Source of the DNA: Cladocopium goreaui
Taxonomy: Eukaryota; Sar; Dinophyceae; Suessiales; Symbiodiniaceae
Direction of reading: 5' to 3'
Assembly (NCBI GenBank): GCA_947184155.2
Contig: CAMXCT020003657.1
Span: 177,501 to 241,500, forward strand
Length of the DNA: 64,000 bases
The notes under the pieces were generated by a model, which was given only the letters and a program-made list of their open reading frames with translations, was not told the origin of the DNA and made no database searches. Within the stretch, counting starts at the first letter, position 1. Each line of letters opens with the position of its first letter. Below are positions 20,701 through 31,370 of the stretch, one piece after another. Made by a program: the position numbers and the translations under genes.

Positions 20701-23700
20701 GGTCAAAACCTGGAGATGGCCAGCCATGCGTCCTCTAGTGTTCAGTGCATTCATCATCAAATCATCTGATGTTTTTAAAAGTTCCTTCAGTGTTTTGATC
20801 CCAAGAAAAATCCCAAGGTTTACCCGGCCTGGTAAACTACCAGTTTGCTATTGAAACTGGCCATAGAAATAGTCGCTTTTCCCATTCAAAATGGTAATTT
20901 TCCATAGATTTTTGTATGTTTACCAGAGGGTAACTCAAGCTTTCCCCCCATTTGTGGCCACGCAACTCCTACCGTTTCCCCATCTTTTCCCCAGGGCAAT
21001 CCCTTCGCCTCGCCCAGGCGACGTACCGGCGCCGCTGCGGAACGCGGCAGCAGATGCTCCGCCAGGAGTTTGCAGAGCGCCTCAGGGGACATGGCGAAGG
21101 CTTACACACACACATATGTGTGTGGGTGTGTTAGTGTATAATATGGTGATTCTATGGGGATTCTATAGAGATTCTATGGGGATTCTATAGGGATTCTATG
21201 GGGATTCAACCTTTTAAGCTGGTTGGTGGTATACCTACCCCTCTGGAAAATGATGGAGTTGAAGTCAGTTGGGATGTTGACATTCCCAATATATGGAAAA
21301 ATAAAAAATGTTTGAAACCACCAACCAGTTTTAAGGTAGACCACTTTAAAAAGGCTCATCGACTTTTTAGTGATGGTCATGCTTGGTGATTTTTAACGAT
21401 TTATAGCGACACACTGAAGGATTGAACTGCCTATACGAGCTTGGGGATGTGATGTGTACAAATATCTTCTCTTTAAACAATAGTGATGGGGTAGAGAACC
21501 AAAAGAAATGGCCTCTGAACATATTGGTTTAACACAGTGTCACCTTAAATCTTGCTGGTGAAATCCACTTAGAATGGTGGGGCCAATTTGTGCCTGACGG
21601 ACAGGAATTTACGGTATTTACAGAAAACATGTTACTGAGGAAATACACTCCTAACTCTTGCTTCAAAGCGCGCTACATGAAAAAGTAAATGCCAAAAGGG
21701 CTGGAGCTACGCTCATTTGGAGACAATATGCTCAAAAGCACGCATCTGTCAAATCAGCATGTATATCAGTGTTTTTTCCAGGATGCAGTTATCATAACCA
21801 AAGGGAAATTGTTTGAGTTGGGTCACCTATGGTCTTTTCGGAGTTTTCCTTCGATGCTTTGGTAACTGGGATGCTCAGCCGGTGCCTCGCCTGAAAATCG
21901 GCCTTGCTGGACACTTCACGCAGCCGCTGCAGAATCGGCAGGAGCTCCTCCCACCAATCCCCTGGACAAAAAGCTGGTGCCTCCTAGGCACGTAAGTGGC
22001 TTAACATAAGTTTCACCTTTCAAGCATCTAAATATACCATTTAAATATAACTATGTATAACTATCTAACTATATGATACCCTCCAGTAAATTAACATAGA
22101 CCTTGCCAGATAGGGGTTGACAAGTTTCCACTAAAAATTGGTCGTTTTCAGGGTCCAGCTGTTAATTTATCAGAGGGTAATAGATGTACTTAGAATATCG
22201 ATATGCCATAACCATCTAAATATACAATCTAAACATAACAATCCATATAATATAAATATAGATATAAATGATAATATATGTATAGGTAGAATATCCACAT
22301 GCCATTTTTACCAATAGAAAAAGCATGAAAACTTCGCCGCAGCCCTTTACGCAACGCCTGCCATGCACCAGCTGTCCTGCCAAGCCATTGGATGTCCTCG
22401 AACACCGAAGTGCTATCAATTGATGGGGATTGGGAAGGGCATACCCCAAGCTCGCTGGATGGTTTATTTATGTTTATTTCATGGAAAATCCATCTATAAA
22501 TGGATGATAACTAGGGGTACCCCTATGACGAAACGGAAACCTCCATAGTTAGCTAAGTTGGTGAACATAACTCCAATATACTCCAATAAGTTGGGTTTAT
22601 GGTAGATATACCTATACTTAATGGGGATTATAAACAAACCTATAACTGGGGGGGCACCACCTTGTGGGGATTTAACCATATTTACCCCATACTTAAAGGT
22701 GCAGTTCCTATGAGTAATGAGATGTTTCATGAGTATAGATATCTGGAGCTATAAATTTTGAAGGCAAAAATATTGCTATCATGAAAAAATCAAACTCATG
22801 GTGGTTGTGACCATGGTTGTACTGTTAAAATTCATTATAAAGATCAACTGCAGCCACAGGTATGATCATATAACTGCTATGGACAAAGGCTCGAAACTCA
22901 CTTGGGGCCATGCCACAACGCCGTTTCCAGCTGCAAAAAAAACAACATAACTTTTGAAGATTCACCTGTTGGCTCTTGCACTCTCAATCAGAAAAAACCT
23001 TGACAGTTTTTCCTGGTAGATCCCAAGATGTTTAAAATCATGTTATATCCCTACTTCTGCTGGGCAAAGCATCATTCTTGCCGGCTGAAACTTGTACCCA
23101 CCTGGATGTGCAAGACAATAAGCATCTTGGAACTCAGAACCATCATAACCCAGTTGGTGAAAAATAAAGGCTCTGACTAACTCGGATGCAGCCTCATTTT
23201 GGCCAGAGAAATCTCCAAATTTTACATCATTTAAGCCGGTAAGATCAACATATTAGTGAACTCCACATTAAATCTACGCTACTACCAGGAAAGCACCCTC
23301 ATTTTGAAGGTACCATTCCCCACTTTAGATCATTCCCTACTTTAGTTGGTTTGATCCATATTTCCCTTGGTCAAATCATGTTACAAACCAAGATTTCAGT
23401 TGAACACATCCATATCTGGTTGGTGGCATACCTACCCCTCTGAAAAATATGAGTTCGTCAGATTGGATCATCATCCCAACTATTGGGGAAGTCATAAAAC
23501 TCATGTTCCAAACCACCAATCAGATAATCATTTTTTCACCATCATAAACCAGCATAAAGCATCAATAAATCTGCATAATCCATCATTAAGCATCAATAAA
23601 CCATCGTAAACCATCAATCAACCATCATATAACCATTAATGTGGGTAAAACAATGTAATTTTTACCACCCATCACTGGGAATGCTTCTATAGTGGCCATG

Positions 23701-25412
23701 GCGGCCATAGCATTTTGTAGTGGAAATGGCATCCCGGATAGTAAAACAAAGTCATAGACCACCCATTTTTTGGCATGGTTTATGCCACCTATTCTAGTTG
23801 GTGGTTTTAACCATCTTGAAAAATGATGGAGTTCGTCAATGGGAAGGATTATATATCCCATATATGAAATGGGAAATAATCCATTCATGTTTGAAACCAC
23901 CAACCAGTATTTATATTGATTTGCATCAACAACAAACACGACGCCCCCATCGAGAAACCCCCCTATAAATCGGCCTCCCGGACTGCGTGCGTTTTGCAAG
24001 GCGTCCACATCGCAGGCAGAAAGGGCCGAGGCCTGCGGCAGGGTCCCAGGGTCCCAGGGTCCTAGGGTCCCGGTGCCAAAGATGTTGAGAAATAACTCCA
24101 ATGAGTATGGTACATAATCTGGTTGGTGGCTTCAACCCCTCTGAAAAATATTAGTCAGTTGTTCACCTTATTCCCAACATATGGAAAAATAAAAAAATGT
24201 TCCAAACCACCAACCAGTAATGGTTGTATGATGGTTATATGATGGTTATATGATGGTTGATTGATGGTTGATTGATGCGGTTAATATAGAAAATCATATA
24301 GACAAGTAAAGTAACCATATAGAATTCATAACAATCACAATAATGCGGGTAAAACAATGCCATGAACCATTCCCCACATCAATATAAATAGGTGGCATAA
24401 ACCATTCCTAAATGGTAGTTTATTTTTGTTTTACCACATTAATGGTTATATGATGGTTGATTGATGGTTTACGATGGTTTATTGATGGTTAATGATGGAT
24501 AAATTATGCAGATTGATGCTTTATGCTGGTTATGGTGCAAAACGGGAAAAAAGGACCTGCACAAAATTACAATCAATCTGGCTGAACTGTGACAACTCAC
24601 CAACATCAAACACGGTGATGAATAGGAAAAGCGGAGACCCACCGCCAAACCATCATATGTTGTTTAAGAATAAGATACCCTAGCTGCTTGGATGATTCCC
24701 CAAGACTGAGACTTATTAGTCTCAAGGGATTCAATCAACCACCATCTCAGAATCCCAGCTGGACGGTTGATGAATCCCCCCCGTTCACATTAAACACACC
24801 CGTTTTTTTTAAGTCCCAAGATGTGCAAATCGCCAAAGCATGGTTTCTGGGAGGGCCTTTTTTAATATTAGGGGAACGGGATTAATTTAAAAGGATCCAT
24901 TCGATGATCTACGCCATTTCGCAAGGGAGCAGGTGATTCAAACATCAGCAAAACTGTCATCCCTTGAGACAACAAAACATTAGTGGAAATAACACCAACG
25001 AAGAGAGTGATGCATTCAGCTCCACATTGAGCAGGCTTTTCATGATGGTCCCCCTTAGCTCCTCCAATATCTGCCGTAAAACATGGAAACCTGAGCCACA
25101 ATGAAACTTACCATCTCATGGTCGAAGTTGCCTGTTGAAAATCTCCTTGTTTTGAGCTACATGAATCTAAATGAGATAACATGGACCATGGACAATGTTT
25201 TATATGTATGTTATATATATATATAGATAGATATATCTATATGCATGTTCCCTACTTTTTTTTATATTTCCATATGCATGGACAATGTTCTATATGGAAC
25301 ATGTTAATATATATTAATATATATATATATGTACATGTCCCATTGGGAGGTATTCTAAAAGCAGAGAACTCACCGGATCGTCATCCTCGGCTGGATTCCT
25401 GGACATGTGGCC
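17723..25412 (-). CDS. Nine-exon 3-prime part of a gene, unknown protein
   Basis: Minus-strand exons with compatible phases at every junction: 25412-25374 (13 codons), 25156-25112 (15), 24032-23940 (31), 22930-22902 (29 nt), 22412-22333 (80 nt), 21961-21867 (95 nt), 21080-20973 (36 codons; a GTACGT donor could end it at 21027), 18720-18610 (37), 17782-17723 (19 plus TAG). Strong sites include TTTTTTTTGCAG before the 29-nt exon, GTGAGT after it, and TTTTTTCCCAG before 18720. Peptides include LWHGPNTSVFEDIQWLG (across the micro-exon junction), WWEELLPILQRLREVSSK, LCKLLAEHLLPRSAAAP and ATELLQSQISKASTWLE. Mostly helical and soluble-looking. No family recognised. The last exon is short and its acceptor is only fair. 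Additional exon-like islands at 17880-17960 and 20050-20110 were not placed. Confidence 0.6.
18175..18294 (-). mobile_element. Family B MITE (reverse copy)
   Basis: TA-flanked. Right end GTTTACCAGAGGGCA carries one change from the GGGTA consensus. Confidence 0.75.
18768..18873 (+). mobile_element. Family E inverted-repeat element
   Basis: Family E is defined here. It has ends GGTTTCCAT / ATGGAAACC or close variants, with an inner pair GGGGTACCCC, AATAGCTGGATGG on the left and TTGGGGGTACCCC on the right; about 100-110 bp. This copy reads CTTTCC ... GGAAACC. Confidence 0.65.
19093..19235. mobile_element. Family C MITE inside a longer palindrome
   Basis: The family C element proper is 19111-19217: TA-flanked, ends CCCTCCAGTAAATTAAC / GTTAATTTACTGGAGGG, interior GAAAATGACCAGTTTATAGTGG. 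Outside it, the left flank ATCACACCAGCCATGCTC is repeated inverted as GAGCATGGCTGGTGTGAT on the right, so the palindrome extends 18 bp beyond each element end. Confidence 0.75.
19313..19416 (+). mobile_element. Family A element
   Basis: Left end CTGGTTGGTGA, right end CCACCAACCAG, TTCCAGACC right block. No clear target duplication. Confidence 0.7.
19923..20035. repeat. Family G inverted repeat
   Basis: ACAAGGTGGTGCCCC at the left is repeated inverted as GGGGCACCACCTTGT at the right, 113 bp overall. Single ends of the same motif occur at about 22650 (GGGGCACCACCTTG) and 49613 (ACAAGGTGGTACCCCC). Confidence 0.6.
20821..20932 (-). mobile_element. Family B MITE (reverse copy)
   Basis: Left end TACCCGGCCTGGTAAAC is diverged; right end GTTTACCAGAGGGTA is intact. 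Confidence 0.7.
21219..21328 (+). mobile_element. Family A element, flanked by TTTTAAG
   Basis: Intact ends. The flanking direct repeat TTTTAAG is 7 bp here rather than the usual 4. Confidence 0.8.
22077..22179. mobile_element. Family C MITE
   Basis: TA-flanked, ends CCCTCCAGTAAATTAACA / TGTTAATTTATCAGAGGG; the right end is a C/B hybrid. Lies in the intron between exons 22333 and 21961. Confidence 0.7.
22457..22548 (-). mobile_element. Family E element, one end degraded
   Basis: Right part GGGGTACCCCTATG...GGAAACC matches family E. The left end is not clear. Confidence 0.45.
23416..23523 (+). mobile_element. Family A element
   Basis: Ends CTGGTTGGTGG / CCACCAATCAG. Interior CAGATTGGATCATCATCCCAAC variant shared with the copy at 34202. 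Confidence 0.75.
23794..23907 (+). mobile_element. Family A element, flanked by TATT
   Basis: Left end CTAGTTGGTGG, right end intact, 4-bp target duplication TATT. TTTGAAACC subtype with an inner GGGAAGGATTATATATCCC hairpin. Confidence 0.8.
24119..24217 (+). mobile_element. Family A element, flanked by TAAT
   Basis: Intact ends, shortened interior, 4-bp target duplication TAAT. Intron between exons 25112 and 24032. Confidence 0.8.
24341..24450. mobile_element. Family D MITE
   Basis: Family D is defined here. It is TA-flanked, with ends ATGTGGGTAAAACAATG / CATTGTTTTACCCACAT and interior ATAAACCACCCA...GGGAATGGTTTAT; about 105-112 bp. This copy reads AATGCGGGTAAAACAATG ... TTGTTTTACCACATTA. 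Confidence 0.65.
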
Positions 25413-26021
25413 CTGGCGGAGAACAAAACGGTGGCATGCCACCATTGAAAAACCATAAACATCCCATGAATAAATAGGAGGATTCTTGGATCATTGGAGG
25501 ATTATTGGATTATTGGAAGGACTAGATTCTAGATGAGGACTTTTCAAATCCACTAGTAAATGGGGGTTATCAGTTATAAACCACTTAGAATTCGGATAAC
25601 CCGCTGAATGGGGACTTGTTCACCTGGGTTCTTGTGAACCACTGAGATGATCCGCCAACAGGAAACAATTCCTGCTCGTATTAAACACGCCCATTGTATA
25701 ACTCTCAAGTATGTACAAATCCCCTACTAAACCGTAGTTTCTGGGGAGTGTTTTAATATTGGGCGGATGAGATTTGTAGCAATTCAACCTCCCAAACATG
25801 AAATTCGAAGATATTCTAAGCGGATTTCATCAATATTTATTTTGCCCCAAAACGTACGGTTTATTCTTGTAAGATTCCAATCTATCCCAGGATTTTTTTT
25901 GGATAGAAATGATGAGTAATGATGCTATGCATCCCAATTCCAATGGGGTCATTGCATGTCATTTAGCTTGCGGATGCGCTGGGACAACTTTCCAAACTGA
26001 TCACACCAGTGCTTTCATGAT

Positions 26022-26153
26022 CTGGTTGGTGGTTTTAACATGCTTTAGCGGATGTTTTAGCCATCTTGAAAAATATGAGTTCGTCAATGGGAAGGATGAC
26101 ATCCCATATATGAAATGGAAAATAATCCATTCATGTTTGAAACCACCAGCCAG
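26022..26153 (+). mobile_element. Family A element
   Basis: Right end CCACCAGCCAG has one change. Left part contains a 20-bp insertion around GCTTTAGCGGATG. TTTGAAACC subtype. Confidence 0.7.
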
Positions 26154-26520
26154 AGATGCATGATCATCGCCAGAATCGGACAGATTGGACATCAAAACGC
26201 CCAAATAGTGGGGCCCCAAACGCGCTTCATATTCGGAAGTCCGAAGGGTGAGGATCCGGGGTACCTTAACCCATTACGAAAACCGTCGATTTGTCCACCA
26301 TCCTGGATGGCTAGCTGTCATTGGAGCATCAGCTGTAGAGAGGACAACGAATATAAAGAAATGTCATGACATGTCCAGGGCAAGGTTCTTTTGCATATAG
26401 CTGTTCCCAGACTTGGACGAAAGGAAATCGTGCCGGAAACCCCAGTCTTCAATCGCAACACTAACAGAAAAAAATGTCCTGCAAACATTCCATGTAACAA
26501 ACACAATGAACCCTAAAAAC

Positions 26521-26654
26521 TGCCAAAATTGCTGCCGTCCTCATCCCTAGGCCAGTGACCGATCGCCCTCCATTTTTCCTTCGCTGTCTGCGCTGTCCGC
26601 ACAACACGCCGGACTATGTCTCCGTCATGTGCTGTCCCAAGGGTGGGGGCTATC
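26521..26654 (-). CDS. Exon, unknown protein
   Basis: Minus-strand exon after acceptor TTGTTGCTGACAG, 1 nt plus 44 codons, encoding IAPTLGTAHDGDIVRRVV and AQTAKEKWRAIGHWPRDED. The downstream donor is uncertain (GTTTTT at 26520, or GTCACT earlier). Strong codon bias. No family recognised. Its phase does not match the next exons I could see, so a further exon is probably missed nearby. Confidence 0.5.
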
Positions 26655-26865
26655 CTGTCAGCAACAAATCTACGATACATTGGCACTGCCGGAAAATATA
26701 TAGACTCCCGACTCTATTTCTTCAAACAAAAACAATCATGCATATTTGGATATGGGTCTGTCTGAAAATGGGCTATACTCCTGAATGGTTATGGCTTGGG
26801 ACCATGATGAAAACAATGATTTTTTAAAGGTATCATATTTTCAGGCAAACCCATTAGATCAACAC

Positions 26866-27423
26866 ATGGCCGCCACCAATGTTTTCGGGCAGCAGCAGCA
26901 CCTCTTTGGGGTAGACTTTGACCCACCTATCCGACCTATTCCTCTCCAGTACTGGTCTGATTCCATCGGTAACATTGGATCCATTCATCTTGAGGTCTAC
27001 TGGGTATTTCATATTGGGATGGGATGGGATTAGCCAAGCAAGTGACCAAACATATCACTATAGATAATCTCATATGCTCACCATGCTGGACTATTTACAA
27101 ACATTTACCCTTGTCCAAAATCTATAAATGACCCAGTCATGTAGGATTTTATATACCAGCACCATGGGTTGCATGTGGGAATTAGTATACTACCCTCTGG
27201 TAAATTAACATAGCAATGGAAAATCACCATTCTTAATGGGAAAATCCACTATAAATAGCCATTTTCCATTGCTATGCTAGTTCACCACAGGGTATATCAT
27301 ACTATATCGTTCATTGAGAAGACCTATCAAATATACGGATCATGGGGATCTCGGAGCCCTGGTCGCCCCCAAGGCTAAAGGGGGTAACTGGTCCCGGTTC
27401 CCCTCGTTGCTGGTCCCGGATAC
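26866..27423 (-). CDS. Two-exon segment, unknown protein
   Basis: Exon 27423-27337 follows a strong acceptor GGTTTTCTTTCAG and encodes IRDQQRGEPGPVTPFSLGG and DQGSEIPMI, ending at GTATAT. Exon 26951-26866 follows GAATCAGACCAG and encodes DRWVKVYPKEVLLLPENIGG, ending at GTGTTG. Phases fit (1+2). No family recognised. Confidence 0.55.
27191..27294 (+). mobile_element. Family B MITE (forward copy)
   Basis: TA-flanked hairpin; right end TTCACCACAGGGTA is slightly diverged. In the intron between exons 27337 and 26951. Confidence 0.75.
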
Positions 27424-27490
27424 CTGAAAGAAAACCCCTTAAATCATCCCATAAAACTCAAAGATTCTACATCGGCTGCTGAGATCACAA

Positions 27491-27696
27491 AACGGTGGTA
27501 CCCCAAAATGGATGGTTTATGATGGAGAACAAAAAACACTAAAATGGATGATATGGGTGGTACCCCCATGTTCCGAAACCCGCGTATACCCTGGGGTAAA
27601 TATGCCCATAGATGTGGAAAACGCATTGCTTTCCCATTCAGATCATGATCTACGAACGGTGGGCCGTCCAAGTCTATGTTAATTTACAGGAGGGTA
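27491..27696. mobile_element. Adjacent family E and diverged B/C elements
   Basis: 27491-27580 carries the family E pair GGTACCCCAAAATGGATGG / GGGTGGTACCCCC. 27587-27696 has TA-flanked ends CCCTGGGGTAAAT and TTAATTTACAGGAGGG, an old B/C-type copy. Confidence 0.5.
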
Positions 27697-27754
27697 CCAC
27701 CTTTTATGGCAAAAAAGAACGGTACAGTATATCAAACTAGTGCGGCAAACCCAA

Positions 27755-27860
27755 TAATGTGGGTAAAACAATCATAAACCACCCATTTGGGAATGGTTTA
27801 TACCCTCTATTTATGGTGATTTAGGGGATGGTTTATGGCATTGTTTTTTAGCCACATTAA
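27755..27860 (+). mobile_element. Family D MITE
   Basis: TA-flanked, ends ATGTGGGTAAAACAAT and ATTGTTTTTTAGCCACAT, with interior ATAAACCACCCATTTGGGAA. The cleanest single copy of the family. Confidence 0.7.
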
Positions 27861-27969
27861 CAAACTGCCCCCAATTTTGCCATGTGTCAAAACCATCCCT
27901 TAACTGGAGGTCTTAATATATGGGTTCACATATTCATACACACAAACAAGGTTCACCCATTGTAGAATC

Positions 27970-28083
27970 TCCATATGGGGGTTTCCATCAATGGGGGTAC
28001 CCCAAAATGGATGGTTGATAAGGGAAAATCCCATTAACATGGATGATTCAGGGGTACCCCCATGTATGGAAACCTGCATATGG
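27970..28083 (+). mobile_element. Family E element
   Basis: Ends CCATATGGGGGTTTCCAT / ATGGAAACCTGCATATGG with inner GGGGGTACCCC pairs on both sides. Confidence 0.65.
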
Positions 28084-28499
28084 GCCGCCCGTGATGCTGC
28101 AGCCCATGTGTATAGACGCGATGATTTCATCGTTCTTATCCTATAACTGTCCAATAATATGACCAGATGCACAACACCATGTAATACAATAATTTCCTAT
28201 GTGGGGTTGAGGTACAAAAAACTTGTTTATAGTTTATAATTGTCCCATCTAAATTGCATTTGTTTGGTGGTATACCCGCTTTTAGACACACCATAACATC
28301 CACAACATCGTTGGACGCGCGCCATTGGATTTACCTCATTTCCTCCTGTTTAGGCCCCCTTTTATACCCATCGCTGCTGGTTAAACCACAATTCACCGCT
28401 GCTTAAAAAACATGTTTTTTCATGATGAATCCACATGTTTGACCCTTAAGTATATATAACTTTATTTGTTAATGCTTGAGTCAACCTATTTTGGTTGGT

Positions 28500-28800
28500 T
28501 TCACCATGTTTGAACCTTAAAAAAAAAATGTTTTTGCAGGATCACCGAGGTGGACTTCCTATCACTGCTTAACACTGCTTAACTGGAGACGCGACGCGAC
28601 TTCACGGTCCCGTTGCGGCCATTTTTAGCCTGAGAAATCGCTTCAGTTCAACCTGGTGGGCTTCGGTGCACTGCACCAGGGGGGGATTTCACCAAGCCAC
28701 TTCCGATTTCAAAATCTTTTACATATCATAAATGAAATAATGACACTTACGATATACTTTTGTATGGCAGATTCTGGCAGATATGACATTTGGATACATT
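28500..28800. other. GC-rich island, strand unresolved
   Basis: On the plus strand TTTTTGCAG at 28539 looks like an acceptor, but the frame after it stops within 14 codons. On the minus strand GTTGAACTGAAGCGATTTC after CCACCAG is open for a few codons. I could not settle on an exon. Confidence 0.25.
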
Positions 28801-28817
28801 TGGCAATATTAAAATGG

Positions 28818-28944
28818 TACCCTCTGGTTATTTAACATAGCACTGGTATAGATGGCCCATAGACATAATTAGATGATTTTCCCAGCTAGATACCTGCATT
28901 TATAAGGGATTTTCCATGGCTATGTTAGTCATAACCAGATGGTA
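28818..28944 (-). mobile_element. Family B MITE, diverged
   Basis: TA-flanked ends CCCTCTGGTTATTTAACATAG / CTATGTTAGTCATAACCAGATGG, a sub-type with TTATTTAACATAG shared with 36420 and 44787. Confidence 0.65.
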
Positions 28945-29141
28945 GTAACATGACCAATTTGTTCAATCAAAAGCAGAAGAGTCCGACTCTACGACCCCAA
29001 CAAAAAAACACCACCATGAGATCCCAACTTTGGAACCCGGGCTCCAGGCTTTGTGCAGGTTATTGTCGGGGGGATTAGAGAGAGAGAGAGATATATATAT
29101 ATATTGAAAACATATTATAATTAATATGGTTATATATGTAT

Positions 29142-29248
29142 ATGGTTGGTGGTTTTAACCATCTTGAAAAATATGAGTTCGTCAATGGAAGGATGACATC
29201 CCATATATGAAATGGAAAATAAAATTCATGCTTGAAACCACCAAACAG
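29142..29248 (+). mobile_element. Family A element
   Basis: Left end lacks the first base (ATGGTTGGTGG). TTGAAACC subtype with right end CCACCAAACAG. Embedded in TATA repeats. Confidence 0.7.
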
Positions 29249-29288
29249 TATATATATATATATATCAATGTATATCATAGCTCCGAAC

Positions 29289-29416
29289 TTGCGCACGCTT
29301 TCTGAGGCAAACGTTTTCGAGTGCCAGGCCCGCCTGCCACTGATCTTTATCAGCTCCTGCTTGAGCCAAGGAGTTCTTCTCGATGGGAATCTTGTGCATC
29401 CACTCCTTGCCTTTGC
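29289..29416 (-). CDS. Exon, unknown protein
   Basis: Minus-strand exon (2 nt plus 42 codons) after acceptor TTTGATGCCTTCAG, encoding KGKEWMHKIPIEKNSLAQAG and DKDQWQAGLALENVCLRKRA, ending before GTTCGG. Charged and helical. No family recognised. Confidence 0.55.
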
Positions 29417-29517
29417 CTGAAGGCATCAAATTGGCATCAACATACACCATTAACAAACACAAAAACAAGATGACAATGTGATTTAATGGAATTTAATGAC
29501 ATGAAGTGAATATCTAT

Positions 29518-29626
29518 CTGGTTGGTGGTATACCTACCCCTCTGAAAAATATGACTTCGTCAGTTGGGATGATGAAATTCCCAAGATATGGAAAACATAA
29601 AATTCATGTTCCAAACCACCAACCAG
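29518..29626 (+). mobile_element. Family A element inside a 23-bp direct repeat
   Basis: Intact ends. The flanks share ATGACAATGTGATTTAATGG at 29470 and 29630, 48 bp away on the left and immediately adjacent on the right. Confidence 0.75.
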
Positions 29627-29804
29627 AAAATGACAATGTGATTTAATGGAATGTAATGGAATGTAATGGAATGTAATGGAATGTAATGCGATCATAATCC
29701 ACTTAATGTGATATAAGCTCTGGCAATGATTAACATCGGGAACTGGAAACATCACCTTTTCTACAGCCAAATCATCGAAGTTTTTATCGGTCATGTTCCA
29801 AATC

Positions 29805-29915
29805 TAATGTGGGTAAAACAATGTCATAAACCACCCATGACTGGGAATGGTTTGAATCCCACCTTAAAAAATGTGATTTAAAGGATGGTTTATGAAATTG
29901 TGTTACCGACATTTA
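29805..29915 (+). mobile_element. Family D MITE
   Basis: Left end TAATGTGGGTAAAACAATG; right end GTGTTACCGACATTTA is diverged. Confidence 0.55.
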
Positions 29916-30202
29916 CCGACATTATGTTAAATTACCAGCAGGTAATCCAATAACATTAGCGTCATCTCAACCCATCCGTCCCGAATCAAAACGCAGGAGG
30001 TCTCAAAAATGACCATTGTCCCTTGTTTTTTTTGGTTGTTGGCCCCATGATAACCATGATGATAACCCTCAACCCGATCACCCCGCACATTATAAACCAC
30101 ATTATAATCCATGTGTTCCTGAGGTTTCATAGATCACTGTTGCTTTTTTAAAGTGCAATCTAGTTCTTGCCTATTAGATTGTTACGCAGCCCCAAAATCT
30201 AC

Positions 30203-30441
30203 CTGGCTAAAACCGGAGCGAGCCCTGAGGGATGAGCAGTTTCGCAGTGGCATTTTTTCCAGGGCCCTCCAAGTATCCCCCCAAACAAATGGTATTGTAC
30301 ACCATAAAAATAAAAAAATAGTACTTTTACCAATTTTATGGCTACTTGAAGCTTCTGGCTACTTGACTTCAACGGAATTTAGACCACGCTTTGCTGCATC
30401 TGCGACGTCTGCGACGGTGGTGGCCATGGTGTCCAAATCAA
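30203..30441 (-). CDS. Two exons, unknown protein
   Basis: Exon 30441-30374 (or -30368) follows GCCGGTGGGTTCAG and encodes DLDTMATTVADVADAAKRGL. Exon 30266 to about 30203 follows TACTTGGAG and is open in two frames, KNATAKLLIPQGSLR or EKMPLRNCSSLRARSGF. The phase-0 frame gives the first. A GTAGAT site follows at 30202. No family recognised. Confidence 0.45.
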
Positions 30442-30599
30442 CTGAACCCACCGGCATTGAAACAAGTTACCATCTGTAATCCGCGGCGACTCGTTTAAAT
30501 TTGCTCCTTGGATGGAGAGCTTTGAGGCGGGAATTGCAAGAAACGACCAGATGAGATCATAGCTGGATATAGAGTAGCAAAACAACAAAACTATATGAT

Positions 30600-30703
30600 C
30601 TGGTTGGTGGTGCAATAACCATCTGGAAAAATATTAGTCAGTTGGGATGATTATCCCATATATGAAATGGAAAATAAAAATCATGTTTGAAACCACCAAC
30701 CAG
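30600..30703 (+). mobile_element. Family A element, flanked by TGAT
   Basis: Intact ends, 4-bp target duplication TGAT, TTTGAAACC subtype with a GTGCAATAACCATCTGG variant left part, shared with the truncated copy at 30916. Confidence 0.8.
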
Positions 30704-30915
30704 TGATGTATGTGTCTTCATATTCCCAGCTTTCCCACTTTTCGTTCTCTATGGCTTGGGCCAAGCGGCTTGGGGTTGCTCACTATTCCAAACAAATCAT
30801 GAATGGGTGTGCCCAAAAAAAAGGAGGTGGTGCTCCTCAGTGGTTCCCTTTCCGTGCTGGATTGTTCACCCCAAAGACCTGGAAACGGAACGGAGCCATG
30901 TGTCATTCATTCATA

Positions 30916-30988
30916 CTGGTTGGTGGTGCAATAACCATCTGGAAAAATATGAAAGGATTATCCCATATATGAAATGGAAAATAAAAAC
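30916..30988 (+). mobile_element. Family A element, right end lost
   Basis: Starts CTGGTTGGTGGTGCAATAACC as at 30600 but breaks off after AAATGGAAAATAAAA; the CCACCAACCAG end is absent. Confidence 0.65.
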
Positions 30989-31140
30989 TAATCCCATCAT
31001 ACTAGTCCCATCCCAGCCAAAACATGTTTTGCTCCGCAAAAAACATATAAATCTGCCAGTAAACCGATGGACACCCTGGGAGCTGCGACTTGCAGGAAGG
31101 AATCCTGGAGCCATTGAGGATTGTCGGTTTTGCGTAATGT

Positions 31141-31261
31141 TACCCTCTGGTAATTTGTAACAGATTGCTATGGAAGCCATGGCCCATAAAAATAGTTGAT
31201 TTACCGTTCTTAAAGATGGTGATTTTCCATAACTAGCTATGTAAACGTGTACCAGACGGTA
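31141..31261 (-). mobile_element. Family B MITE (reverse copy)
   Basis: TA-flanked, left end CCCTCTGGTAATTTG, right end CGTGTACCAGACGG with two changes. Confidence 0.65.
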
Positions 31262-31370
31262 AATTGATCTTTGCCAACATTGATCAACAGCCTGCTTCGT
31301 TAAAGCAGCAATGGGCCAGGGCTTGACCCCGGAACCACCACATCGAGGCGTCAAGCCGTCGAGTCACCAC

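Larger units (their letters stand above)
23537..24536. repeat. 1-kb composite palindrome with family D ends
   Basis: The arm 23537-23655 (CATCAATAAACCATCGTAAAC... up to the D-type end TAATGTGGGTAAAAC) is repeated inverted at 24428-24536 (GTTTTACCACATTAATGG... GGTTTACGATGGTTTATTGATGG). Between the arms lie a family D element (24341-24450), two family A copies and one exon (24032-23940). Confidence 0.65.

Noticed and set aside
20952-21134. Plus-strand exon with an IQ-like segment (QATYRRRCGTRQQ) after TTTTCCCCAG
   Set aside because: The same island read on the minus strand has good splice sites, joins neighbouring exons in phase, and matches the strand of all other exons. The plus reading cannot be fully excluded.
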